The notes: generated by a model not told the origin, from the letters alone. DNA of 50,539 bases from Priapulus caudatus (GCF_000485595.1 NW_014577217.1:436290-486828), one strand, 5' to 3'; counted from the stretch's first letter, positions 1 to 14,500 are shown. Program-made: numbers and translations.

Positions 1-205
1 ATAGAAGTAGTTTAGAATAACAGTTTATTTGTATATCCATTGTACTCCATTCATAACAACAACTGATAAAAATAAAAGATTTAATATGAAAATACAACTT
101 TATTTGTCATATATAGCACTTTATTAAAAAAAATACATAACTTAACTCTCCCTCTCTCTATCTAATCTGTATATATATCTCTCTCCCTATCGCGCGTGCT
201 CTCTC

Positions 206-420
206 GGACGCGAAATTTTTTTCCCACTTGAGTTCCGGACCCACCATAGATAGTGTTTTGTAATAAATGGTTCTTATATATATGGTTGGATTATAATTAG
301 GGTTAGGATTAGGTTTAGGGGGTACCCTCATTTTACATTGTTGCTTCGAGGAAGTCGAGTGAATGGAGTGCGCTGATTGGCTGTGGTCTGGAACTCAAGT
401 GGGAAAACAATTTTGCGTCC
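206..420. repeat. Foldback element in the GLRX5 intron
   Basis: Two imperfect inverted arms of about 38 bp (206-244 and 383-420) both contain the block CCCACTTGAGTTCC or its complement. The loop includes a degenerate TTAGGG-like run near 297-320. It looks like a small non-autonomous inverted-repeat element; no target-site duplication is clear. The rest of 1-588 is AT-rich intron with a TA/CT-rich run near 150-190 and no coding signal. Confidence 0.55.
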
Positions 421-588
421 AGAACCGGTTGCGTAGCCACGGCCAAATAAATAAATATCTGTCTAATCTATCACTATCAGTATCTATAACTTGCTTCCAA
501 CATTTACAAATTAGAAAACGAGAACAGAAATTCTCCAACTTCAAGCAAGTTGAAAATTCAATACAGACTGGGTATAATCGCAATTTAC

Positions 589-844
589 CCTGGCGCATGG
601 ATTCATCCGCAAGCACATCGTGGCTCTCATATGCAACCTCGTGCATCCTTAAAATCTGTACCACTGCGTTGCTGAAGCCGCACTTCGGCGCTTCAGGGTT
701 GCCCTTCATGAACACGACTACCGGTGCATTTTTGACAAACTTGTCAATGATTTCTTTATGCACCTCATCAGAATATGCTCTTACAGAAGGGAATACTAAC
801 TGGGGAATACGAGTCAACCGTTTTATTTTTAACAGACTTGACAT
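589..844 (-). CDS. GLRX5: Mitochondrial monothiol glutaredoxin, first coding exon (partial gene)
   Basis: GLRX5 is a mitochondrial CGFS-type monothiol glutaredoxin that passes iron-sulfur clusters from the scaffold to targets. The 85 codons seen begin with a basic, hydroxylated stretch ending near VRAYS, which looks like a matrix-targeting presequence (about residues 1-25). A thioredoxin-fold start follows ([13 protein letters not shown]) and then the cluster-binding motif CGFS, with Cys at about residue 55, and SNAVVQIL. The chosen ATG ends at 842-844; a longer in-frame start at 925 would put extra residues ahead of the presequence and is less likely. The exon ends at 589 in phase 1 before GTAAAT. 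The second half of the protein (the WPTIPQ and GGCD region) is not found in 1-588, so it lies off the left edge. Identity is confident from the motif and its surroundings. The gene is divergent from the ankyrin/GH20-like gene. Confidence 0.9.
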
Positions 845-1278
845 AATTGATGCTGTTAGCCTATTTAGGCTATTACACACATAAAAATACTTATTGCAAA
901 CTTGTGTCGTGCGTATGTTTACCAATCAACACGGGTGCCTTGCAACACCTAATAATTATAGTTATCATTGCTACTTCCGGTTATAGGGCCGGTACAAAAC
1001 CTATACTGCATGTTCAAATGTATAGCGTAGTAATTTTAATAAACAGTCCGCTTGAGTGTTGCCTTTTGACAATAAAAAGAAACACTATACATACATTTTT
1101 TTAAAGGGCCCAATTATTATATAGAAAGAAGTTATGCGCACTGATACAAATCTCCTAAATGACCCGGAAGCATACGTGAGTATGCGATCGAAGCGCCGTA
1201 GTATGCCGCGGTGAGTCCACGTGAATGTAGAATTTGTGGTGTTGTGGTGAAAGCTTCGTACTTTTTGTACTTGTAAAT
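845..1278. promoter_or_regulatory. Divergent promoter interval between GLRX5 and the ankyrin/GH20-like gene
   Basis: The interval separates two head-to-head start codons by 434 bp, so both promoters and both 5' untranslated regions must fit here unless extra upstream non-coding exons exist. No clear TATA box or initiator could be assigned by eye. The GC-richer patch at 1160-1225 is a plausible core region. The call rests on gene layout only. Confidence 0.45.
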
Positions 1279-4200
1279 ATGATCAGGGAAGCCCAAGAAA
1301 GTTTGATTGCAGCGGTTCAATCAGATAGAACTGACATCGTCAGATCTATATTATCAACATGTGAACGTTGTAAGTTGTAGACTAGTAAAAAGAGAAGTAA
1401 GACATGAAGACATTTAACTTTGAAGTACTATAAATTATAATTTATAAATTATAATCTATATTATATACTTAGTAGTAGTACTATTACTATTACTATTAGG
1501 CTTACTATTAGTATTACTATTAGTATTAGTATTACAGTATTAATATTCTATTAGTATAGAGTATAGTATATAACTTTATGCACACAGCCTACCTGTAACA
1601 TAATAAACTATTCCACCTCCACAGGCACTTGGAGCATTTCAATAAAACATAATGGGGTATTATTATTAATGCTAAATAAATACGAAATCTATTTACTACC
1701 AAAGTATTTACCCAAGTGTTTCTCTAGTTAATAGTTTCACTTTTTATTGCTGACAATTTCCTGTAAATGCCGTCCAAATGCTTATCTGCAACACACGCTG
1801 GCTGCCGCACGCTAGTTGCTCGCTGCACACTGACACATAAATATATATAGCAAGTAGGAAAGCGTGCTGCCAAAATTCGCTCGATGCTCGCTTGATTTCA
1901 CACGAATACAACACAAATATTCAACCATTCTACTCCATGTTTGTTTCTATTTGAAGGACAGTGTTCACTTGTTATAAAAACATACTGTCTGTTTTCGTAA
2001 CCGAGCTGCGTCACGCGAAATCACACAAAGCCTAACGAAATTATCGCGTTCGCTCCCGTTGCGCAGTTTATGTAAATGGCTGTCGGAATCAGGAAACGCC
2101 CACCGGCGCTCTTCGTGACCTCATTTTTGCGCCGCATTATTGCAACGCTCCACTGGCGGCTTTGACGAGGCTCGTACGGGAGTTGGAAAGCAGCGTGGTA
2201 GTTTCCCAAAATGCAGTGCGCCACCTATATCCCTGTACTTGCAGCCATTTACATAAACTGCGCAGCGGGAGCGAACGCAAGAATTTCGTCAGGCTTTGTG
2301 GGATTTCGCGTGACACAGCTCGGTTACAAACACAGACATTACGTTTTTATAGCAAGTGAACACTGTTCTTCAAATAGAAACAAAGATGGAGTAGACTGGT
2401 TGAATATTTGTGTTGTATTCGTGTGAAATCAAGCGAGCGTCGAGTGAATTTTGGCAGCACGCTTTCCTACCTGCTATATATTTATGTGTCAGTGTGCAGC
2501 AGCTAGCGTGCGGCAGCCAGCGTGTGTTGCAGATGAACATTTGGACGGCATTTACAGGAAATTGTCGGAAATAATAGGTAAAAGAGGGTAGAGAAACATT
2601 AAGACTTTGGTAGTAAATAGATTTCGTATTTATTTAATATCATACTTTATTGAAACGCTCCAAGTGCCTGTGACCACCTCCACGTTCGACTTGCCCTGGT
2701 TCGCATATCCTGAAGAAATACAACGTGGGCTTTAATTTTAGACTTCAATTAAAGCCCTGGTATTTCTTTCATCTTTATCCCGCTGTTGTGCTCTACACTA
2801 TATAGAGTATAGACTCTAAGACTTAGTGGACAGCAGCGGGGTACAGAATGTGTTAACTTGGTATTTTTATGCAATAACTTCCTTGGACAAATTGAAGAGT
2901 GATTTCAGCAATTGTTTCTTGTTGCCCAAAGTATACAACACAACCCTTAAAATCAAAGAAAGTTAAAAGTTAGTGCAGGCAAGCACTGCAATTGCTTGGA
3001 GGTGGGTGCAAGTGCATGCATGGTCACTGCAGTTGTGTGCAGGTGAGTAGGGGCAAGGACTGCAATTATTTGTATGTACAGATGAGCCCTAAAAGTGAGT
3101 GCAGATGGATGCTGGTTGGTGACAGTAGTATACCACTCCCATTGTCACATGACCATATAGGTTAGCTTATGATAATTGAAAGACTTGTTATAGTTACGTT
3201 TGTGTTTGTATAAGGTGTCTACAGCATTAGAATGAGGATTTATTGATTGAACGGCGAAGTCCATGCATATAGGCCCTACATGGGGATTATTATCTTTGCA
3301 TGTGCATCCACGTTTGCATACATGCACTCTTTTTCCATGTGCATGTAGTGTGTATTTCAGAAAAGAATCATTATGAAGTGTTGCATTTTAAACAATCATT
3401 ATTTTTTTCCTATTGCAGGTGAAATTGAAGAAGCAGGAAATCTGACTTTGAGGAAGCTTTTAAATGATCTGTGCACTAAAGAGGGAACTCTGTTACACTA
3501 TGCAACGAAGGTTTTTATGCACTATTGTTGTATCATACCATGTGTATTTACAATAAACTTTAACTTGAGAGGATTTTTGTGGTAAAAAGTCAGATATTTG
3601 TCTAGACTAACATGACACTAAAAGTATTTGTTTATTTATCAGGTTTTCACAGTAAGGTACCACATCATTGTCAGATCACATACATCATTGTCATACCACA
3701 TCATTGTAAGAACTGCACCACAATGCTCTCTTCCTCTCACATTCTTTCACATTGACTCCCCTTCTCTCTCCCCTTCCCTTTCTTTCTCACTCCCCATCCC
3801 TGTCTCTCTCTCTGTCTCTTTCCCCTTCCCTCCCCCTTCCCCTCTCTTTCTGCCCCTTTTCTGTCTGTCACTTTTTTCACTCTGCCCTTTCCCTTTATAT
3901 TTTTGTTTCTCCCTTTCTATTTCTTTCTCTCCCACTCTATTCCCCCCCTTTCTCTCTTTCTCTCTCGCTCCTTCTCCCTCTCCCTTTCCCTCTCAGTGAC
4001 TTGCACTATCCAGTAGCATATCCTATTCAAAACCAGAATGGAATTGAAACTTAGATTTAGTTTTTGGTTGTGCAGTATGGCTATGCGGATGTGGTACGGA
4101 CCTTGCTTGCAGCAGGGGCAGATCCTGGCATCCACAACATTGAGGAGAGCACAGCATTTGATGTAGCATCTGGGGAGAAGGTGGTCCAAGTGTTTAACCA

Positions 4201-7200
4201 GGAGCTTCTACAGGCCACGGCACAGTCCAAGTAAGCAGCTACTCATTCGTTTATAATATTGAAACCCTGGTTACTTATTGCGTTAATTTGTATCATGTGT
4301 CATAACTGTATCAAGGTGGTGAAACTAGTTGTCTACTAATAATAATAAAATAACAATAATAATAAAAATAATAGTAGAAATCCATGCTCACAACTTTATG
4401 TAACAGATTGAAAGAGATGCTTTCTGTAAATTTTGAGCATGGATTTCTACTATTATTTTTGTGTATTAACAGTTTGTAGATATATGCATTAACAGTGAAA
4501 AATGTTTGTTTTGTGTAGTGTTGGTAGAGTTTGCCAGTTGTTGGCATCAGGAATAAATGTCAACCTGAGGGACAGTGAGCACAGTGGGAACACACCTATG
4601 CACTGGGCTGCCAGCTTTGGGAACAGAGATATAGTGCAGTGTCTTTGTGGTAAGTACAATTAAACAGCTTATGTAAATTGATGCATTTTCATTTAAATGA
4701 TAATCTCATGTGGTTAATACATATATGCATACAGATCGTAATGGTGCTCAGTGATTTTAATTATGATAAAAATTCAGTGAGGAAACATTATCAGAGGAGC
4801 AGCACAGTCGTGCGGTGCTATGGCAATGTCTAGGATTGTTAATCGTCAATGTTTAAAAACTAAAGTCAGTGTCTGGTAACAAAATTATGTAGGCATATAG
4901 TCTTTATGTATTCGGTATCGTAATGTACTATTATATTTTAGTATGTAATAGTAAAGTAATGCCTTATAGAGGTATACAAGTAATATTATGACTGTAGTTA
5001 GACTCAGAGTACTGGATACCTGGCTATAAAAACAATATTTTTAGCTGATTCTTTGCTTGTTTACCATTGGCACCTGCCATGAATTTTTAGCTCAGCTGAC
5101 GAAGTCAGAGGCAGCTTGTAGAATTGCATGAATGTCCGTCCGGCCGTCCGTCCGTGTGTCAACAGTTACGGCACAAATCTTAACTGCTCGACGTACGGTC
5201 TTGATATTCGGGACGTCGGGGGGGATCGCGAAAAAGACTTGGGATGTCAAATTTGGGGTTCAAGGGTCAAAGGTCAAGTGTGTCAATGGAGGGGGGATAT
5301 TTTCCCCGTAACTTAAGGTATAGGAGGAAATACGGAATTGCGGCACAAATCTCAACGGCTTGACCTACGCTCTTAATATTCTATGTATAGTGTGATGGGG
5401 AGGAAACCCATCACCAGCACAAAATTTGAGGTCAAAGGGCAGTGGGGAAAAGTCAGATATTAGACGTTTTCTGAGGACATGGTCTAACGGACCGAGTGAA
5501 AGCCTTTTTTGTTTCAGCGCTTACCTACCATTTTTATCACTTTATTGAAAGGACCATGAAATGTGCTTTCCGCTGACGTGCGAAGAGTAAGTGTCTGATA
5601 ACCTTTTGACCCTCAAGAGGAGGCGTAAACACGGATTTGTTGACTGTTAACAAAGGACTGAACTGCTTTTGCTATTAGAGCCACAGGCACTTGAGTCATT
5701 TCAATAATAAAATGATGGTTAATAAATATAACTTGTCAGTACTAGACCTACCAGTACCAGTATCAGAAGAATACCCGGCTACAGTACGCATCAGTTGAGC
5801 ACTGTCGCTCTGCGGCACTTGTTGTGAATTTTTTCTGGATTATGCTGAAATTCTATTAAATAATTCCCCAAAACACTCTTCAGTGTATTTTGTAATAGGT
5901 TTAACATATCAAGTGATGTGAAAAAACGTAGAGCAGTACACATTAACACTATGCTGTTTTTATGGCTTGAATGCTTGGCAGATAGAGGTGCAGACATGAA
6001 TGCTACCAACTCGGAAGGCACGACACCTCTGCACGATGCAGTGATGCGTGGTGATGTTGGCATCGTGGAGGAACTTATGCTACATGGCACAGACCCAAAC
6101 ATCTGTGCTAGCAAAGGGTGCGGCTTCACACAGAAATGTGTCTTCTGATGATATTAGTGATTAACCATGTGATATAGAATACACAGTATAAATAATTATT
6201 TTAATACATCAAAGAAACTCTCTATTTGCTTCACCAGCAACCTTTTTTTTATTGTGTAGGTTTAAAAATGAACTGCAATTTAAAACTGTATTGATGAATC
6301 AATCAATTGTAGAAAATAAACTAGTTGTTTGACCATAAATTTTTATATATTATTGAATCACTGGTTGATATTTTGTAGGAAATGTGAGGGAAAGAGTCCG
6401 CTAGATGTTGCAGCACTTAAGCCCGAGTTGTTAGCTGTGTTACGGTCTTCTGACTTGCCGTTAAGTAATGTGCGAAAGGAGTTTGAACGGGCATCCATTT
6501 CTGAAGGTATACACCTTTACATTGCAGTTTGACTGTTCACATTCAATAACCTGTAGTGAATAGTACTTGATAAGGAGAATAATGTAGTTGCCATGGGTAT
6601 ATCTGTGTAACTGTAGGAACGACACCGACAAAACATCTAAAGAAGCGATTCTCTATGGACTCAGTGCTTACTGATGTATCTGAGGCAAGGCTGAATATGA
6701 ATGGCACACCTCCCAGTCAGAGTAGCCTGCCTAACGGTCATACCACGCCAGCTGTCCACAACGGCCTCCTGGATAGTGTAAGTTGGCCGTCAATGAGAGA
6801 TGTGCAGCAATTGCCGAGCCGTGTTTAGTAGTCATATATTCTGGGATTCAGTTTTTGTTGAAAAGTCTCAAGCCTATAGAGACCATACAGTATAGATGCA
6901 CAGTGTGCAGTGGCTATGCAGTATAAAAACAAATATAAAGCAAGTATAAAAGCAATAAAAGTAGTGAAAAGTTAGACTCTACGGATATATATATGGAAAT
7001 TTGCACAGTCAAACCTATGTTATCAGACACTTTTATAGAATGAACATTTGCCTATAATGGGCAATTTTAATGTTTTATTTGAGTGGCAGTTATAGAATGA
7101 AATGACCTCTATAGAAAGGACACTTATCTGTAAAGCTCAGTTTCAGGGTTTTCCTTGAGTAACCCATATTTACAGTTTTAGCTGTATTTCACTATAAACT

Positions 7201-10200
7201 TATTTTGGTAGAAATGTAGAGATATTTATTTGATCCATTGTACTAACTCCATGCATGTTGTCTATGTGGATCCAGCTATTGGATTAATGAATGTTTTTCC
7301 ATTTTTAGTCGGACAATGAGGCTGCCATACATTCCACAGAAGCGCTACTGCCTCCTGATCCTCTCATAACTGACCAGCGATTAAATATGTTGTGGCCACA
7401 GCCACAAACGATTATTCAGCTTGGGGGGAAAGCACTTGTAGTGGCACAACAGCTAGATATCTACGTAACCTGCTGTGATAAAGGTATGTGTGTGAAAGTA
7501 ATTGTGATCATCTGTATGCAATGATCGCTGGTGAATTATACAGCCATGGCTTATAGACGTTTGTCGTTTCTAGTCCACCCGATTGTCAGTGCGCCTCTAG
7601 TCAGGCATCTGGTTGTGATGCAGTATGACGTCTGGTTCTGTATCATTTATGAATGTTTTACAACTCTGTGGCATTGGCAGCAGTGGGCTTCTTTTATGCC
7701 CATAGGTTAGCTCCGTAATTTTAATCGTGGCATGTACAATACATAATTACATGGTGTGCGTAATCTTCGTATACTCGTAAAACAGGTGCAAACTGAGCTA
7801 GTGCTAGCCATATACTCTATGGCGGGCAATAGGAGTAATGCATTAGTGAAACCTATAAAGCAGGTCTGTGGTCGTTTATGGGTGAAAGCTTTTGTAGAAC
7901 GTACTTGCGAATAGACACGTCAATAATTGATTAGGTGATGTGGTGTTACAGTGTGGCTACGGAGACAATTCAACTATTGACGGTGTTTGGAATATCCTCC
8001 CATACCACAATGCAAAGTTTCAAGCTACCACATTGCAAAAATGCTATGTGCTTTTAGGTTCTGCCTTCACACAGCAGGAGGCTTGGAAGCTACTAGAACC
8101 AGAATTTAAGGCTCTAAACTATAAAGTACACCTAGCTGGAGTAAGACCCCTAGGCCCTACAGCGAATGCCACTCAAGTTTTGTGTCACGTCAACCATCGG
8201 CTGCTTCCCAAAAAAGATGCATATAAACTTGTGGTCTCTAGTAATCGGGTCAGTACTGTTTATGTTATTTTTGTCTGCCTAGTTTCGTCCATATTGATTG
8301 CCTAATTTGGTCAGCAAAAAATTATGTATTCTCCAAACCTCAGATTTAATCAATTCTGATATTTATTTAACTTTTTCGAATATGCTATTGTTAGTTAAAC
8401 TTCTTTGGGTATTAATGATGACCGGCGATGTTCTCTTAACAGATCAAGATTATGGCCAGCGACTCTGCAGGTTTATTCTATGGAGTGTGTACACTATTGC
8501 AACTGTTTAAACTGTGTGTGAAAGACGGTATACCTCAGCTACAGGTACAACTAGTTTAAACATATTACTGAACATGCTGTATATTTTGCGGTGGTTTAAA
8601 TTTTGTGAATTTCGCGAACGCGTCCCCGACCGCAAAAATAACAACACGCGAAAATAACAACACGCTATTCTTCACTGATTCGTAAATTCACCGACCGTGA
8701 AATTAACCACTCGCGAAATTGTCCGTCAAGTCTGAATTCGCTAAAATATCTGTACGCAAAAAATATGGTGTATACAGTATGTCAGTTGTAGATACTAGGT
8801 AGTGTGTAGGACTTGTAATATTTGCAAGGTAGATACTCTAGCATGTGTGCTTTATGTGTTGATGTTCACTTTTGCTATCCTGTTTCAGATCACTGACTGG
8901 TCGCACGTGGCATATCGAGGGGTAATGCTGGACTTTTCTCAGGGTCGCGTGCCTAAACTTGCAGTGCTTATGAACACCATTGACTTATTGGCTAGGCTAA
9001 AAATTAATCAGGTAACAGAAAAGAAGTAACTGATCATGATTCTCTGCTATTATATCCAAAATGGAGCCATAGTGTAATAGAGTAATGGATACGATAACTA
9101 TCCGATTTCCACTCATTGTTGCGTATGTTTCGATGACTGTGCTACCAGTGACTTAATTATTGCATATTACAGTTATTATTGCAGTAAATTGTTGCTTATT
9201 AGCTTTGTGATATGCATTGATACTATGATGATTAATAATCAGTAATATTATTAATGTTTTCTTAATTTGATATTATTATCAAAAATATTAATAGAATATA
9301 AGTGGAATTTACCTTTTTGCACTGCTCTGATAATATGATGTATTGTGTGTTGTTCTCTTAGTTCCCATAATATATATCCTCTTGGTGAGTTGTATTTTTT
9401 TTGCTGTTTCGACCATTACACACATTTTGCTGTGTGAATGGTATTATAATAGAGTAATTTGCTTATTTGATTCTTCAACCATTCTTGTTTTATGCAGGTT
9501 CACATGTACTACAGATTCAGGTTGAAAGACCAACAAGAATGGCAATTTTGTTATAGTCAAAGGTAAAATGATACGATTCTGTTGAAATGAATTAATGGAA
9601 GATTTAAAAGAAAATCATTTCATTGTAAGTCATTGATACAGCAGGATTATTGAAAGTAATTGCATGATCATTACCTAGCAAACGATATTGGTTGTGTAAT
9701 ATTGTCATCTATAAAAACCTACTCCCCCCTTTGTTGTACGACGTGCTCTTGCATCAAATGACTACTGTTGCAGTGAGTTGCTAGATATGGAAAAGTTTGC
9801 GAGTGAAAGGCACATAGGACTGGTTCCTGTTATTGACATCGTTCCACATGTCTGTTTTACGAATCTGCCAGAGATGTACTCTACTTTTCATGATTTCATC
9901 TCTGCATTTCCTCACGCAAGGTAAGTACAAATTATTATAAAACCAGCGTTAAACTAGTGTTGCTCGCCAAATTTTCCACTAGTGTAATCAATGTTTTTTA
10001 ATTTTGTTTACTGTATTTTGTTAGTTGTGCACCTACTGCATAACAGCTAATAGTTGTTGGTAATTGTTGATGTCTGGTGTGAGTTTGTGTAATCCTTTAC
10101 TATATGTTATTTTTCAATCGGAAGAATGACTTTTTATTTTTTTATCTTTCCATGAATATACAGCTATACAGCTAGTCTAGATATAGAAATTTTAGTGACC

Positions 10201-11528
10201 TTGTGGCTAGTTAGATTACCTTTACATTTACATTATGTATTTAGTATATATTTGTGCATGGCAATGTTATCTAATGTCCTGTATCACCATATGTCTCACC
10301 TAGTATTAGTGTTGCACCACCAGATACTATCCTTATGCCCGGCGCACACGTGAGTTATTTTACTCAAGTAAAATGACGCATGAGTCAAATTACTCAACGA
10401 AAATCTGCCGCACACGTGAGTATAATGACGCATGCCCATCAAATTACTCAACGAAAATCTGCCGCACACGTGAGTAAAATGACTCATGCGTCATTTTACC
10501 TGAGTAAAATAACTCACGTGTGCGCCGGGCATTAGAGAGGACCAATACTATAGAATTTGAGAGTTTATTCAAATACTTGGGTACAATTTGCATAAAAATA
10601 GTACATACATACATATTTTTGTTTTAATTATACGTGCATAATCTAACTGAAATTAATAACAAAATATAAGTTATTGCAATCCTCCTTTTAAATTGATAAT
10701 GGGGAAACACCTCCATCTGTAGCCTTTTGTAAAAAAAAGTTGCAACTTTTCTTGTGGATGTCCATGAAGTGGCACTACCAGCATTGTATATGCAAACGAT
10801 TACTGGTAAATATATTTCGAATAAATCTTGATCTAGAGGTTATATTGTTATATGTAGTATTATTTATACCTACTTAATACCCTGAAAATATGCATTTAAC
10901 CTAGATAGTATGTTTTTATATTACTCACTAGAATCCAAGAGGTCCAAAGAAAACTAACCTAATTAATTCCCATTAATAAAGTATGGTATATATTATATAC
11001 ATGTGAGAACAAAGACATAACCCCGGTGTGTCTTCACAGCTCGGTGCATATCGGACCACGTCTGTCCATGGTGCTTGTGGATCCAGAGGATCTAGATAGT
11101 CTTGATGTCAGGCGACAGCTGCCGATCTGTATGCACCACACGGTGGCACTGTGCTCCAACAGTCTGCACGACTATCGCCACGCACTGCCGCAGCTACCCA
11201 TGGACCTCGTGCTCGTTGAATACGGATTTGAGGTTTGCAAAACCTAGGCTATATCTTATGTTGACCTATACATGGCGCACGCACACGCACACACGCACAC
11301 GCACATGCGCACACACGCACATACACACATCTACGTTTTCTTATATGATGATAGTCATACGTAAGCAGACCTGTATGTAGAGCGATAAGACATTTAGTGC
11401 TAGTGTCTGGGCGCCTACTGAACAGGTAAAGAAAGCACAAGTGGTGTGGCTGAGGGGTGGCGTACTAGAAGTATTACTCGTCAGCCGCGATACCCATCAC
11501 ACACGCATTTTTATACATTTAAGTGAAA

Positions 11529-11572
<44 letters not shown>

Positions 11573-14500
11573 CAGGGTTCTCTCTATTCCTTTAGCACAT
11601 GTCAGATTCGACATGTATGCCTTCAAAGCTGAAACTAATTTGCTTCATCCCATAAATGCTCCGACACGCCTGAATTGTGTAATCTACATGCCTTAATTTC
11701 TAACTGTGTTTACTTATATGAGTTACTTTTATTATGACAATCCCAAGGCAGTCATGCTGTATTTTCAGAGCTTGATGTATACATCTTCGAACCCATTAGG
11801 TTACCTGTAGGTTACCCATTAGGGTACTCAGATTGCCTGGCATGCCATCTAAAATTCCTGGGGAGAACCCTGTATATGATAGCTGTATATATACATATAC
11901 AGGTCGTATTACTTAACTAGTTACATGACGTATTACGGTATTAGATATATCATAAATGATATTATTTGCAGGATATTATTTGTGCTAGCACTGGACGTGG
12001 TGTTATACCGAGTTGGATTTGATATTTGATTCGCTGCATTGTTTCAGGCCACGTACGACTTTCATGCTGTGTGTAAACCATTTCGAGATTTTGGGTAGGT
12101 TTAGATTGTCCTCTTACACCTTGGTCATTAAGTCACATGTTCTTACTCATGGTGGTTGTCCGAGGTGTTTCTTTGGCACATTAATAGTGAACGGTACTGG
12201 ACTTTTTAGGCAGAGATGCCAGCAACTATGCATAAATATGTGCATATATGTAATGTATGTTATGTATATGTAAATATATAAACAGATCTAATTTCTAGTG
12301 CTGTTATGGCGTGAAAGAATTACAGTTTCTTGTTCATGACTCAAGTGTTCTCGATCTTACAGACTGAGCTTTGGGGTGTGTGCAGGGACAGCAGCATGGA
12401 ACAGGTAATCTTTGTCTCCCATTTTAAAATATTTTACTTCCTACGGCAACAGTTTTGTTTAGTTGAAACCAACGTTTAACTAAACTAAACTAAACTAAAC
12501 TAAGTTAGGCATTTCACTGCGCCTTTCAATCATGCACTAACAGATAGTCATTAAAAGAAGACATCGAAAAGATTATTAGACAAAAGAATTTACTGATGTT
12601 TCCTTCTCTTCGCCCCTTGTAGCCTAGCCGGTTGCCCAGAAGCATCAGTCAGTAATCTGTACCATGCAGCACAATGTGCCCAGTCTCAAGGTGCTCTAGC
12701 GATGCTAGTCGCTGATTGGGCAGGAACTGGTCACCTCACTCATAAGACTCTGAGCTGGACTGGCTTTCTAGCGCTTGCCGGACTTGGCTGGAACTATACA
12801 ACACACTGGGTATGTCTCGCATTATGTCAGGTCGTATTTCTAAAGACATATTTATCTATTTTCCCCTTCGTCCTGTAGGTATAACACAGAGGGAGAAAAT
12901 GCTCTAATTATTGTCATTGATCTTTCGTAGGACTTCCTACACACCAGTCTAGCGACTCTCATCAATCATCACATTGTCATGGATCAGGAGATGATGTTCG
13001 GACAAGCGATAATAGAATTGGGTCGCGCAGAGACGTACATGGTTCGGGCGTCACGCGACCAGGATGCCCACGACGCCTCCAACCTCCCTGCGACTAACGG
13101 ATCGATTTTGTACCAGCTCTTGGCTAACCCTGATGGTGTACTGCTTGAAAACATGAGTGGCGACATCTTTCATGTGAGCTCAATTTCTAGATACTGTGAC
13201 GAGTTGTTACAGGCATTTCAGGGGCCGCATGTCTAATTTCTACCTGCTACAGAAAAACGGGGATGCTTAAAGGGACAGTAGCCTCTAGGATTTTACTGCA
13301 TACAACTGTACTTACTGTATAACAAATCGTCTATACCCACACGTATTTGTTACCAGATACCTAATTTAATTGTTATAATTAATTACACATCAACGCTATG
13401 AAATTTGAACGGCGCCATGACACCCGCGACCGTGCTGCCACCTCGAAAAAGTCGCGTATTTGACAATTTATTTTGCACGTTACAGACCGAGGGCTAATCA
13501 CAAAAGTGCAATTATATTTATACCTAAATGCTATTTAACCAAACGATATACATTTTAGGGCAAATTTATCCATATTATAACTAAAACTATATGTCGTTTA
13601 TAAGATATTACAATCCTTTTGCTTTTAAATGAATAAATAAGAAACACCCTCGGTCTGTAGCCCTTGGCTGGAAAGTGGTTTTGCGCAACTTATCAGATCG
13701 TGCGCTTTGAGTGGCGCCACCGTCGTTGTAATCAAACTGTAGTTGTTAGTTTTAAAACATAAAAAAAAAATATTTCTAATGGTGATTGAACCATGAAACT
13801 TTTTATGTAGCGTAATTATAACCTAAATTAGCTGAAAATAACCCTAGAACCTAGAGTAAACTCTCCCTTTAAGTTTGCGAATGAGAAAATGTCTAAAAAC
13901 ATCGTTTCTTGTTTGTTTATAATGTAGAAAGCAATTAGGCATATAAGACGATGTCAAATTGCACTTCCAAAAGCAAGGTTGGAATGTTGCCATAGTAGTC
14001 AGATGATGGCTGAATTGCAGCTTATGACTGAGATGATGATGCTGGCTTGCAAGTAAGTGATAATAGACCATTATCTGTGTGGCTTTTGTGAAGGCTAAAT
14101 GGTGTCAAGCATACAAAATGGTGATCTCTCAAGTTTTACAAAATTTGCAGTGCAACATGTAAACAATTGGAGAATTTTTCTGTTCTTCATTGCAGTTTAT
14201 TACATTTTTATGTCAATATTTTGTACTAACATCATGACTTTATAGTGTTGACCTGAAAGCGTGACATTTGTTTACAGGATTGGTCGAGTGCTTGTAAACA
14301 TGGGGCGCAATCCCAGTGACAAGATGCCAGGGTTTAAGGTGATCAATGTCGGAGTAGCTAATATACCAGCCACAACCAAGACTGACCTCGCTAACAAGTA
14401 TGCAGTATTGCCTTGGTCAACAAGGATTACCTTTTATTTTTATTTTTATTGCTTTCTTTTGTCTTCTAAACAAGCATTCGTTTATCCTCAGGGGTTTTGG

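Noticed and set aside
395-588. Extension of the GLRX5 frame to 395
   Set aside because: It reads into intron after a good GTAAAT donor at 588; the protein family predicts a different continuation not present here.
845-925. Upstream in-frame ATG of GLRX5 at 925
   Set aside because: It would add residues ahead of a presequence that already looks complete from the ATG at 844; start choice remains an inference.
3016-3042. Short ATG exon just before a GTGAGT-like site as alternative first exon of the ankyrin/GH20-like gene
   Set aside because: The frames it offers end in the wrong phase for the exon at 3419, whereas 1279-1369 ends in the right phase and reads like an ankyrin helix.
3628-4054. 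Long overlapping open frames on both strands through the CT-rich tract
   Set aside because: Ser/Pro/Leu and Glu/Arg/Lys bias follows directly from the pyrimidine repeat; no domain, and it lies in a spliced intron.
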